This document shows, piece after piece, positions 15,560 to 22,732 of a stretch of DNA of 33,830 nt (position 1 is the stretch's first letter; every line of letters begins with the position of its first letter). Source of the stretch: a virus; IMG/VR virus record IMGVR_UViG_3300011252_000588, positions 1-33,830 of that record; one strand, 5' to 3'. The notes under the pieces were generated by a model. It did no database searches. It was given only the letters and a program-made list of their open reading frames with translations, and was not told the origin of the DNA. A program made the translations under genes and the position numbers.

Positions 15560-16798
15560 CTAGAAGGGAGCAATGTCAATACTCACAGTCGATTCAGTAG
15601 GAGCATCAGAATCAGCAACCACTTCAGTCGGAGCGTTAGCATCGGCATCAATCTTCTTATAAAGATCAACAAACGATTCCTTCGTTTCCTCATCGAACCG
15701 AGCAACACAAAGCTCGACTGCCTTGAGTCGATCACCGAAGATCGAGAACGCCTTCGCAATGTGAATCAATCGACGAGTCGCAATGATCTCGTCAACCCCA
15801 CCATCGAAGAACGTCTTACGAATGGTGTCTGCCCAACTAACAAGAAGACCAGCGAAGTCATTATCCTCGACACCGAGAATCTTGAGTTCCTTCGCAACGA
15901 TCTTCTTCTCAACAGGCATCGAAGGATAGGACTGTTCAAACGTAATCGGGAACCGCTCAAGGAACGCCTCGTTCAGTACGTTAGTTCCGATGAAGCGACC
16001 AGCCTCATCACCCTTACCCTTAGTGTTTGCAGTAGCAACAATGTTGAAACCCGGAGCAGGCTCAACCACTTCACCAATCTTCTTGAGAAAGAGAGGCTTG
16101 CCTTCAAGCACCGGCTGGAGGCACATGATCTTATTAGAAGCAAGATCAATTTCGTCGAGAAGCAAAACAGCACCACGCTCCATTGCTTCCGTCACCGGAC
16201 CCTTCTGATAAACGGTCTGTCCGTCAATCAATCGGAACCCACCGATCAAATCATCCTCATCGGTTTCGATGGTAAGGTTGACGCGAATGCATTCACGACC
16301 AGCCTTGGCACATGCCTGCTCAACACCGAACGTCTTACCGTTACCAGAAAGACCAGTGATGAACATAGGGTAGAACATTTCCGAAGAAATGATCGTATGC
16401 CAATCAGCGAAAGAACCAAAGGGAACGAAGTTCTTAGACTTCGCCGGAACCAGACTGCTAAGCAACTGAGTCCGAACCGAAGAAGCAGCAGCCGGTGCAG
16501 AAACTTCTGCATCAGTAACCGGAGTAGCAACCTTCTTGGCTACCTTCTTCTTGGATACTTTCTTGACAGCAGGAGTAGCAGAACCACCCTCAAAAGGAGC
16601 CGGAACCGAATAGAGTCCGCGACCAGCAGCAAACTTGCCACCCATCAACCAAGTAGGAGTAGGAAGATCGTTATCCTCGCAGAGCGACATAACTTGCGCT
16701 CGTGTGATCGTCGATCCAAACTCTTTCGTCGCAACAGCGATAAAAGCATTCTTATCAGCGATAGTAGCACGACCTTGACGATTAGACATATTACACAT
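15560..16798 (-). CDS. cobS: MoxR/CobS-type AAA+ ATPase
   Basis: This is a 412-residue AAA+ ATPase. After an N-terminal domain and an alanine/lysine-rich linker (about residues 72-110), the ATPase core has Walker A GLSGNGKT (149-156) and Walker B AVLLLDEIDLA (D215, E216), with CobS-like GGFRLIDGQTVYQKGP between them and a sensor region NIVATANTKGKGD. Phage annotations usually call it CobS, the cobaltochelatase ATPase, but no other cobalamin gene is present. With the VWA protein upstream it is better viewed as a MoxR-VWA type remodelling pair (as in RavA-ViaA or NorQ-NorD). ATGs at 16798 and 16789 are both possible. Confidence 0.88.
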   Translation of the reverse strand: MCNMSNRQGRATIADKNAFIAVATKEFGSTITRAQVMSLCEDNDLPTPTWLMGGKFAAGRGLYSVPAPFEGGSATPAVKKVSKKKVAKKVATPVTDAEVSAPAAASSVRTQLLSSLVPAKSKNFVPFGSFADWHTIISSEMFYPMFITGLSGNGKTFGVEQACAKAGRECIRVNLTIETDEDDLIGGFRLIDGQTVYQKGPVTEAMERGAVLLLDEIDLASNKIMCLQPVLEGKPLFLKKIGEVVEPAPGFNIVATANTKGKGDEAGRFIGTNVLNEAFLERFPITFEQSYPSMPVEKKIVAKELKILGVEDNDFAGLLVSWADTIRKTFFDGGVDEIIATRRLIHIAKAFSIFGDRLKAVELCVARFDEETKESFVDLYKKIDADANAPTEVVADSDAPTESTVSIDIAPF

Positions 16799-16843
16799 TA
16801 CCTTTTTTTATTGAAATTAAAACATTAAACAGAATGAAGTTTA

Positions 16844-19312
16844 CTAAGCGATAGTCTCAATAAACTTCTTGAGCAGGACTCGGGACTTGATCTTGTCCTT
16901 GGAACCCTTCTTGAATGCCGAGCGAATCTGCCCAACCTTCGCACCATGAGCAATCGAATCAAGCGGATTGCTTTCATCAGTATTCAGAGAAGAACCACCC
17001 CGAATAGCGAACCTAACATCGTAACCATCACAACCAGTCACGACTGCACCGTCCCTTTTCAAAACAGCATAGGATTCTTCAGCCACTTCAAGATCATCAA
17101 CGAGACTCCTCAATTCGTTCTTGGCATTGCGACCATTTGAAGGAAGGACATAGAACCCAACGATGCGAACATCGGTGCGTGCCTTCAGACCATCAAGAAT
17201 GAACACAGTCTGATCTGAGCGACCATAACGACGACCCGAAACTTTCATCGTTTTGCGTGTCAGTTCGTCATAAAGATACTGAAGTTCAGCACCATAAGAA
17301 CCAAGAGAAGCTGGAACCATTCCACCATCTTCACGAAAGGCAGCACGATAATACAGAGGGTTAGAATCTCCGTCGCTCAGAATAACAAGGTTGCAAATCT
17401 GAACACCAGTCTTATCACGAAAATCATTGATTAGACCAGAAGCCAAAACCAAAGCATCGTTTAACGGAGTGGAACCCAATTGATCAGCGTCTACCATTCT
17501 CATGTAATACTTACTAGTCCAATTATAATCGTTTCGGCTAGTATAGTTTGACCAAAACTCCTTCATGTAGAAGATATATTCAAGAGCCTTCTTAAACATA
17601 CCCGCCTTCAAGTCAGAAGAGATGAACTCCCGAAGATAAACCTCCCTATCAACCATCACATCATTAAGCAAGTAGTCTGGAAATTCCGTATCTACAGACC
17701 CGGTTCGACGCATAATCGTATCATTGAAACCATACACCCTGAATGGAATCTGAACACGCTTGCAGAACAGAACTAGATTGATCAACTGCTCCAGAGTACC
17801 AGCCATGTTAGGCTGCATGGAACCCGAAAGATCCAGCATCATAACCATGCCATGATTCTTTGCATCGGGCATGATTGACTTGCGAAGGAAAAGATCCTCG
17901 TCATACTTGTAAGCATGAAGTTTACCAACATTGATAACACCAGTCCGAGCAGTCGAAGAACGTCGATGTTGGTCAGCAGCCTTCTTCATATCAAACTCTT
18001 TTGCCATCAAAGAGACGACAGGCTTGACCGAAGAAACATACTTCGCACACTCAGCCGAAAGCTCAGCCTGAAAAGCAGCGACATTATTTTCGCCATTATT
18101 ACCCAAGTGGTATTCCTGCTTGGCAACAAACTCCTCAAGTATCTGCTTCGTACTATGAACATGCTTCGTATAATCAACTCGATCAAACGGAATAGCACAT
18201 CGTGTAGTAGAAGAACCAAATTTATCAGAAAGCGACTCAGCATTCTCCCGACTAGCCTCGTCGGTCTTGGACGCCGGTTCATAGTCAGGATTGAAAGCAT
18301 CACCCTTGCCAGCATCACCCGTAGTCACATCGCCGCCGCTGTCCTCGTCGCCATCATCGTCTGAATCGGAGTCGGAAGAATCATCACCCTCATCGTCATC
18401 ATCATCAGCATTGGAACCAGAACTTGCCGAATCATCATCACCCTCATCGTCACCCTCGTCATCACCGTTAGACGAATTAGTTTCCGAAGAATCATCAGAC
18501 TCATCATCCGAATCATCAGACGATTTATCATCATCAGGAGAATCGGAATCACCGTCATCAGAAGAAATGCCATCGCTGGAACCCGAATCGGAATCATCAG
18601 GCTCACCATCTTCATCAGGCTCACCATCTTCGCAAGGCTCACCTTGAGTATCCTGATTGTCCTCGTCCTGATTGTCCAACATGTATTCGTAAATATCATT
18701 GGCAAGGAGAACCGCTTCATCGAACGACTCAAGAGCATAGCCTCGATCAAGGAAGCTAAGCTCATCATCGTTATGGAACGGAATCATAGAAGCAAGATCC
18801 GAACCACACTTGAAACGAATGTTAAGACGATCAGCAATGTTACCATTAGCAGCAACATCGGCAAGCGAGTCGCCGAAGAAGCCCGCATCAATCAATCGCT
18901 TGTAACCTTCAATGAAGTCGGATCGAAGACCGGGATACTTACGCTTAACACGCTTCTCAATCCGAACATCCTCAGACACGTTGAGAATCGAACGATACCC
19001 ATTGCTCTCGATATACTCAGCAGGAATCAATGCACTACCAAACGCATCAACCGGAGTGTATAGCGCGTGACCAATCTCATGACCCGCGAAGAGAAGATAG
19101 CAAACCTTCGGCATATCCTTAAACGCCGGAAGAATCAACGTCCGAGTTTTAGTATTGAACATCGCAGTATGAGCAGAAGGATCATGAATAACATTCAAAT
19201 CCTCGGTGGCAAACAACTTGGTAAGCTGATTAAGAGCATCCAAGTTGACTGGATTGCGGTAATTAACAGTACGTTCATCCGAAGTGAGTAGCGCGTCAGA
19301 GTTGAAATTCAC
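16844..19312 (-). CDS. CobT-like protein: zincin motif, acidic linker, VWA domain
   Basis: This is an 822-residue protein in three parts. Residues 1-210 include an HExxH zinc-protease motif, FAGHEIGHALYTP (H78, E79, H82), with NVSEDVRIE about 30 residues later, where gluzincins place the third ligand (E114). Residues 214-338 are almost entirely Asp, Glu, Ser and Gly. Residues 480-822 hold a VWA domain with an intact MIDAS: MLDLSGSM (D494, S496, S498), the GSTPLND threonine and ILSDGDSNP. The partner is the adjacent AAA+ ATPase. The layout AAA+ ring plus acidic linker plus MIDAS recalls CobT and midasin. It starts at GTG (19312) with AAAGG 8 bases upstream. 'CobT' is a label by architecture only. 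Confidence 0.85.
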   Translation of the reverse strand: MNFNSDALLTSDERTVNYRNPVNLDALNQLTKLFATEDLNVIHDPSAHTAMFNTKTRTLILPAFKDMPKVCYLLFAGHEIGHALYTPVDAFGSALIPAEYIESNGYRSILNVSEDVRIEKRVKRKYPGLRSDFIEGYKRLIDAGFFGDSLADVAANGNIADRLNIRFKCGSDLASMIPFHNDDELSFLDRGYALESFDEAVLLANDIYEYMLDNQDEDNQDTQGEPCEDGEPDEDGEPDDSDSGSSDGISSDDGDSDSPDDDKSSDDSDDESDDSSETNSSNGDDEGDDEGDDDSASSGSNADDDDDEGDDSSDSDSDDDGDEDSGGDVTTGDAGKGDAFNPDYEPASKTDEASRENAESLSDKFGSSTTRCAIPFDRVDYTKHVHSTKQILEEFVAKQEYHLGNNGENNVAAFQAELSAECAKYVSSVKPVVSLMAKEFDMKKAADQHRRSSTARTGVINVGKLHAYKYDEDLFLRKSIMPDAKNHGMVMMLDLSGSMQPNMAGTLEQLINLVLFCKRVQIPFRVYGFNDTIMRRTGSVDTEFPDYLLNDVMVDREVYLREFISSDLKAGMFKKALEYIFYMKEFWSNYTSRNDYNWTSKYYMRMVDADQLGSTPLNDALVLASGLINDFRDKTGVQICNLVILSDGDSNPLYYRAAFREDGGMVPASLGSYGAELQYLYDELTRKTMKVSGRRYGRSDQTVFILDGLKARTDVRIVGFYVLPSNGRNAKNELRSLVDDLEVAEESYAVLKRDGAVVTGCDGYDVRFAIRGGSSLNTDESNPLDSIAHGAKVGQIRSAFKKGSKDKIKSRVLLKKFIETIA

Positions 19313-19364
19313 GAGTAAAACCTTTAATAAAGAAAACGAAAAGAAAAGCCAGAGAGGCTAGGAA

Positions 19365-19832
19365 CTAACGAAGCGACCGCGAAGCGCGAACCATGTTATC
19401 ATGCGCTCGTCGCGACTTGTCTAGAGAGTTGACACCAGAACCACCAGAGACACGAACCTTACTGGATCGCTTGAATCCCGCAGAAGTTCTAGTCGGAAGA
19501 ACATCAATAGAACCCCCGTTGGCTAGGAAAGCTCGCATCGACTTGGAATCAGAAGAACCAGAAGACAACCGAAGAGTGTGATCGGCGGAAGCGCGAGTGA
19601 CTCGCTTCGCTGCTTTGGGAAAAACAAGGGACTTGAATTCGACCCTCGCAGTTCGAGCCTTGGAAGCAGTAACAGCAACAGCGGCTCGATTGTTAGCAGC
19701 GATGGCTCGCTTGATCGCAGCAGGACGATGGTGAAGAGGAAGCGCAAGAATACGCTCCGCGCCTGCTAGGGAATCATCGCCAATAGCAAGCAAGATATCG
19801 GCAAGAGTGGTAAAGCGGGAAATGGCGTACAT
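19365..19832 (-). CDS. hypothetical basic protein, first gene of the AAA+/VWA operon
   Basis: This is a 155-residue, strongly basic protein rich in Ala, Arg, Ser and Lys (RPAAIKRAIAANNRAA; SKARTARVEF; KRSSKVRVSG; RRAHDNMVRASRSLR). The N-terminal 35 residues (ISRFTTLADILLAIGDDS) are different and may form a small helical domain. It probably binds nucleic acid or an acidic partner, and the very acidic linker of the adjacent VWA protein is an obvious candidate. The ATG at 19832 follows GAGGAG. The open frame to 19850 would use that ribosome site as codons. The family is unknown. Confidence 0.65.
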   Translation of the reverse strand: MYAISRFTTLADILLAIGDDSLAGAERILALPLHHRPAAIKRAIAANNRAAVAVTASKARTARVEFKSLVFPKAAKRVTRASADHTLRLSSGSSDSKSMRAFLANGGSIDVLPTRTSAGFKRSSKVRVSGGSGVNSLDKSRRAHDNMVRASRSLR

Positions 19833-19861
19833 GGTGATTTTTCTCCTCAATCAACAAACAA

Positions 19862-19890
19862 ATTATACCGCAGCATACCCTCTAGGGCAA
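19862..19890 (-). promoter_or_regulatory. sigma70-like promoter for the AAA+/VWA operon
   Basis: The minus strand has TTGCCC (19890-19885), a spacer of exactly 17 bases and a perfect TATAAT (19867-19862). Transcription would start near 19855, about 23 bases before the ATG at 19832, leaving room for GAGGAG. The -10 is consensus and the -35 matches at four of six bases. This is a host-type, probably early or middle promoter. Confidence 0.7.
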
Positions 19891-20016
19891 TAGGTTTATC
19901 CCCCACGGGGGAAAATAGTTGGTTTGTAAGTATTTGATTTTATTGAGGAATTAGACTTTCTTTTCTAGAGGCTCTATATTGAGTCTCAGCATTACCCTCG
20001 GGGAACATTTGGGGGC

Positions 20017-20053
20017 AAAAAAGGGTCACGAGGAGCGTTTCCCCCATGACCCT
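20017..20053 (-). terminator. intrinsic terminator ending the late curli-cyclase operon
   Basis: On the minus strand, AGGGTCA (20053-20047) pairs with TGACCCT (20028-20022) and is followed by TTTTTT. The loop is about 18 bases and could extend the stem with one mismatch. This is the first good terminator downstream of the long minus-strand gene run that begins at 28345 and ends with the holin-like gene at 20444. Confidence 0.85.
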
Positions 20054-20180
20054 AAATGTAAGCACCAGTTTTCTTTGTCAAGGCCCAAAATAAATTTACA
20101 TTTTCCCAAAACGTCATATACATAACTATGAGACTTCAAAGAAACTCGATAAAAACTTAAACAATATCTAACCAATATAA

Positions 20181-20215
20181 TTGATCCGAAGGATCAACAA
20201 TTGTCCGAAGGACAA
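20181..20215. repeat. twin hairpins with shared core
   Basis: TTGATCC-GAA-GGATCAA (20181-20197, seven-base perfect arms) and TTGTCC-GAA-GGACAA (20201-20215, six-base perfect arms) are separated by only CAA. Both share the core TCC-GAA-GGA and the same TTG/CAA flanks, so they look like copies of one element. They lie in the 3' part of the late transcript on the minus strand. They may be an mRNA 3'-end structure, a protein site or an origin element. No U-tract makes either a clear terminator. Confidence 0.75.
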
Positions 20216-20220
20216 TTTCA

Positions 20221-20316
20221 TTAGAAACTTATTTTACTCATTGCAATTCTAATTGAAAACATTCTTGAAGTACGTTTCGTATATCCACGATAACGTCTCC
20301 GTCTTTCTCTTCTCAT
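20221..20316 (-). CDS. possible 31-residue arginine-rich peptide
   Basis: The ATG at 20316 is preceded by AGGAG at 9 bases and opens a 31-codon frame ending in TAA. The peptide has 10 Arg and 2 Lys, with RRERRRRYRGYTKR at the N-terminus, much like an RNA-binding arginine-rich motif. Six of the Arg codons are AGA, which the phage tRNA-Arg-UCU reads. No family is known to me and it is very short, so chance is a real alternative. Confidence 0.3.
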   Translation of the reverse strand: MRRERRRRYRGYTKRTSRMFSIRIAMSKISF

Positions 20317-20443
20317 CTGCAACATCTCCTGCATTTATTTTGTGCGTACTATCACGCCTAACATGCGTAGAATCATATGATCACCACAAAGGTATATAGC
20401 AGATTTATTCAAATTTTTGTGTGAACATTTGGTTGCATTATCA

Positions 20444-20788
20444 TTATTTATTCTTGTCACCCAAATCCTGAGACTTTCCTATCCTACCCCATTCTTGTTC
20501 TAGATTATGAGCAGTCCTCATTACGATCTCGATTCTCGTAATGCTATCTTCCAGCGATCTAATTCTATCAATCAATTTTACCAATATGCCATATTGTTCT
20601 TGCTGGGTACTATTTAATTTAGCCATCAATTCTTGCTGTGTCTCTGATAAACCATCTTGAACTTCTTTGATCTCTTGTGTTAGATTATTCATCAACCATT
20701 TTAGAATTGCCCAAAAACCAAATGCAACTCCTATTGCTGCTGTAATTGGAAACCCTACTTCTGCTATCAATATGTATATGTCTTCCAT
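20444..20788 (-). CDS. holin-like membrane protein with coiled-coil tail
   Basis: This is a 114-residue protein with one N-terminal hydrophobic helix (about residues 5-33, EVGFPITAAIGVAFGFWAIL) followed by a long amphipathic coiled coil (about 36-90, LTQEIKEVQDGLSETQQEL) and a polar tail. The 'vGFPI' N-terminus plus short helical tail resembles the BhlA/UviB group of holin-like proteins, though the tail here is longer. It starts two bases after the cyclase stop and is the last gene before the terminator at 20053. It may be a holin, or a membrane partner of the cyclase. Confidence 0.7.
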   Translation of the reverse strand: MEDIYILIAEVGFPITAAIGVAFGFWAILKWLMNNLTQEIKEVQDGLSETQQELMAKLNSTQQEQYGILVKLIDRIRSLEDSITRIEIVMRTAHNLEQEWGRIGKSQDLGDKNK

Positions 20789-20789
20789 T

Positions 20790-22604
20790 TCATTCTCCTA
20801 CAGAATATATCATTACTTCTCTTGTTTGTCCTTTTACTGTTATCGAATCAACATACTCATAGTCAAACAAATTTTCAGTTTCGGCTACTGTAGCTTCACC
20901 CACAATGAGAGTAGCATTATAATTTTTGCTATTACTCTCTAATCTAGACGCCAAGTTTACGGCATCTCCTAGAACACTATAATCAAACCTCTGATTACTT
21001 CCCATGTTCCCTACAACACAATCCCCAGTATTGATACCAATTCCAATTTTGATCTCATCAGGAATTGTTTTATTTAAATTTTTCAATTCTTCGATCATTT
21101 CTAGTGCAGATACAACTGCCATCTCGGCATGATTGTCAACCCCTAAAGGCGCATTCCAGAATGCCATAATACAATCTCCCATATATTTATCAATAGTACC
21201 TTTGTTTTGCATAATGATCTCAGTCATCGGTGTCAAAAACGAATTAATCAGCTCGGTCAGTGCTATAGGATCGTCTTTGTATTTTTCTGAGATAGGTGTG
21301 AAACCCCTGATATCACAGAACAAGAAGGTCATACAACGTCGTTCTCCACCAAGTTTCAAAATAGATGGGTCTTTTTGTATTTTCTTGACTAAATCGGGAG
21401 AGAGGTAGGTTCCAAACTGATTCTTGATTTCTTGCTTCATTTTATACTGACGTATAAAGTTATTGAATGTAGAATGGGTGAATACAATAAACCCTGCCAG
21501 CAATGGGTATGACGGGTCAAGTAGCAACGAGTAGGTATCGAACACATAGAAAGATCCATAGAGCATTCCAACGAATACAGCCAGCACACTGAATATAACA
21601 AAATAGATATTGATGGTGTATACAAATACTATAATCAAAATCATCAATACAATTAAAGTTAATATCTCGTAACTCGCTGCGTAGTCAGGGCGGACAATAT
21701 TCTCGCCATTGATAATTGTTTGCAATACACTCGCCTGAATATATTGAGGAGTCTTCAATCCTCTTGGCGTAGGTAGAATTGGAACCAGACCTTCCGAGTC
21801 TGCACCCATTCCAATGATAACCGTCTTGCCATTGAAGTCTGGAAAGTCTTCAATAAATTCGTATTCATTAAATAAATGTTTTTGATTAATCCAGATACGA
21901 CCATGCTCGTCTGTGGGTATCGTGGGAAATGATGGAATACGAATCGCTTGGATTCCTGTTTCGCCTACCTTCATTTGGTAGCTAGGATCACCTGCTGTTA
22001 CTCGTAGGATCTCAAGTGGCACCGATGGATATAGTATGTCGTCTACTTGCACTACCATTGGGATTCGTCGAGTAAGGTTATCGACTTCAGGAGAACCGGC
22101 TGCTATACCATGACCGTCCGCAATTAATTGTGGTGTGTTTACCAATAGCCCATTATATTGAAATACAAAATCTAATGGGTCTTCGCCTATAATCGCAATG
22201 CCAACATGTGGTCCTTTGATACCAAGCATTCTACCACTCACTGTTTGTGATAGCACAACTCCATTATCCTTCATCCATGATGCAAACACCTCGTCACCAC
22301 CATAGCGATCCTCTTCTGAGAAGATCATGGTAAAGGCAATGATGCCTGCACCCTTGTCTCGTATGTCGCTAATAATTTGTGCGAAGTGTGTTCGGGGCCA
22401 CGGGAACTGTCCAAGTTCTTTGAGTGAATCATATCCGATATTGATTAGTGCAATATCTTCACTTTTGTCCACTTGCTGGCGTAGCTGTAGAGCATCAAAG
22501 GTTTTTAACCTGAGCATCTGTATTGGTATTGGGTCTTGTACTCTGATATAAAATAGACCAATGGCTACCAGTAGCACAACCCATATGGACGTTATAATCT
22601 TCAT
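20790..22604 (-). CDS. CHASE2-domain class III nucleotide cyclase
   Basis: This 604-residue inner-membrane enzyme should make cyclic nucleotide in the cytoplasm. TM1 is at about 5-20, then a periplasmic CHASE2 sensor at about 30-305 (ALINIGYDSLKELGQFPWPR; KTVIIGMGAD; GLKTPQYIQASVLQTIING), three TM helices at about 312-377, a linker, and a catalytic domain at about 418-604. Catalytic residues are present: metal ligands D431 (FCDIRGF) and D477 (YMGDCIMAFW), K473, N550 and R554 (GDAVNLASRLE). Position 543, the substrate-selecting Asp in class IIIa enzymes, is Ser, as in class IIIb, some of which respond to bicarbonate. The start overlaps the stop of a 41-residue membrane ORF (ATGA). A full-length cyclase is highly unusual in a phage. 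Confidence 0.95.
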   Translation of the reverse strand: MKIITSIWVVLLVAIGLFYIRVQDPIPIQMLRLKTFDALQLRQQVDKSEDIALINIGYDSLKELGQFPWPRTHFAQIISDIRDKGAGIIAFTMIFSEEDRYGGDEVFASWMKDNGVVLSQTVSGRMLGIKGPHVGIAIIGEDPLDFVFQYNGLLVNTPQLIADGHGIAAGSPEVDNLTRRIPMVVQVDDILYPSVPLEILRVTAGDPSYQMKVGETGIQAIRIPSFPTIPTDEHGRIWINQKHLFNEYEFIEDFPDFNGKTVIIGMGADSEGLVPILPTPRGLKTPQYIQASVLQTIINGENIVRPDYAASYEILTLIVLMILIIVFVYTINIYFVIFSVLAVFVGMLYGSFYVFDTYSLLLDPSYPLLAGFIVFTHSTFNNFIRQYKMKQEIKNQFGTYLSPDLVKKIQKDPSILKLGGERRCMTFLFCDIRGFTPISEKYKDDPIALTELINSFLTPMTEIIMQNKGTIDKYMGDCIMAFWNAPLGVDNHAEMAVVSALEMIEELKNLNKTIPDEIKIGIGINTGDCVVGNMGSNQRFDYSVLGDAVNLASRLESNSKNYNATLIVGEATVAETENLFDYEYVDSITVKGQTREVMIYSVGE

Positions 22605-22726
22605 TCAGCATATTGCTCCAGTAGAATGAATGTGCCTAAACAAAATGAAAACCATCCGCCAAACAGCCAATCTGGAATGATCATCATAAAAAAAATAATC
22701 GTATATATGGATAACAAATTTCGCAT
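22601..22726 (-). CDS. 41-residue hydrophobic peptide between fecR-like gene and cyclase
   Basis: A short frame runs from the ATG at 22726 to a TGA that overlaps the cyclase ATG (ATGA, 22604-22601). The peptide is hydrophobic, with a first segment at about 4-18 (LLSIYTIIFFMMIIP) and a second at about 20-36 (WLFGGWFSFCLGTFILL), and ends QYAE. Its start is 7 bases after the FecR-domain gene stop. The precise stop/start coupling on one side and close spacing on the other make it a likely real gene that fills the only gap in the operon. It could be a small regulator or subunit of the cyclase. No family is known to me, and its ribosome site is weak. Confidence 0.6.
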   Translation of the reverse strand: MRNLLSIYTIIFFMMIIPDWLFGGWFSFCLGTFILLEQYAE

Positions 22727-22732
22727 AAAATC

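Larger units (their letters stand above)
19833..20443. other. 611-base noncoding region
   Basis: This is the only long gene-poor stretch in the window. From low to high coordinate it holds the AAA+/VWA promoter (19862-19890), a GC hairpin TCCCC-CACG-GGGGA (19899-19912), a strong minus-strand terminator (20017-20053), a second TTGACA on the minus strand (20081-20076), AT-rich sequence, two adjacent related hairpins (20181-20215) and a possible arginine-rich micro-ORF (20221-20316). No tRNA or known riboswitch pattern is seen. I see nothing specific in 20317-20443. Confidence 0.75.

Noticed and set aside
15761-16828. A 355-codon plus-strand open frame opposite the AAA+ ATPase gene
   Set aside because: It is antisense to a gene with clear Walker motifs, has a Ser/Arg/Asn-rich composition with no domain pattern, and arises from few stops in the opposite strand of a moderately GC-rich gene.
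18291-18647. A Ser/Pro/Glu-rich plus-strand frame opposite the acidic linker
   Set aside because: It is the mirror of the repetitive GAT/TCA-rich DNA that codes the Asp/Ser linker of the VWA protein. No ribosome site or conserved pattern.
18361-18660. Repeat array or CRISPR-like pattern
   Set aside because: The repetition is codon-level low complexity (GAT, TCA, GAA) within one open frame. There are no regular repeats with unique spacers, and no CRISPR array was seen anywhere.
15560-19312. Cobalamin biosynthesis role for the CobS/CobT-like pair
   Set aside because: No CobN or any other cobalamin gene is present, and the VWA protein carries a zinc-protease-like motif. The name reflects family likeness only.
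19340-19362. Possible terminator between the basic protein and the VWA gene (AGCC-TCTCT-GGCT then TTTCTTTT)
   Set aside because: The stem is four bases with an interrupted U-tract. At best it is a weak attenuator, not enough to call a terminator.
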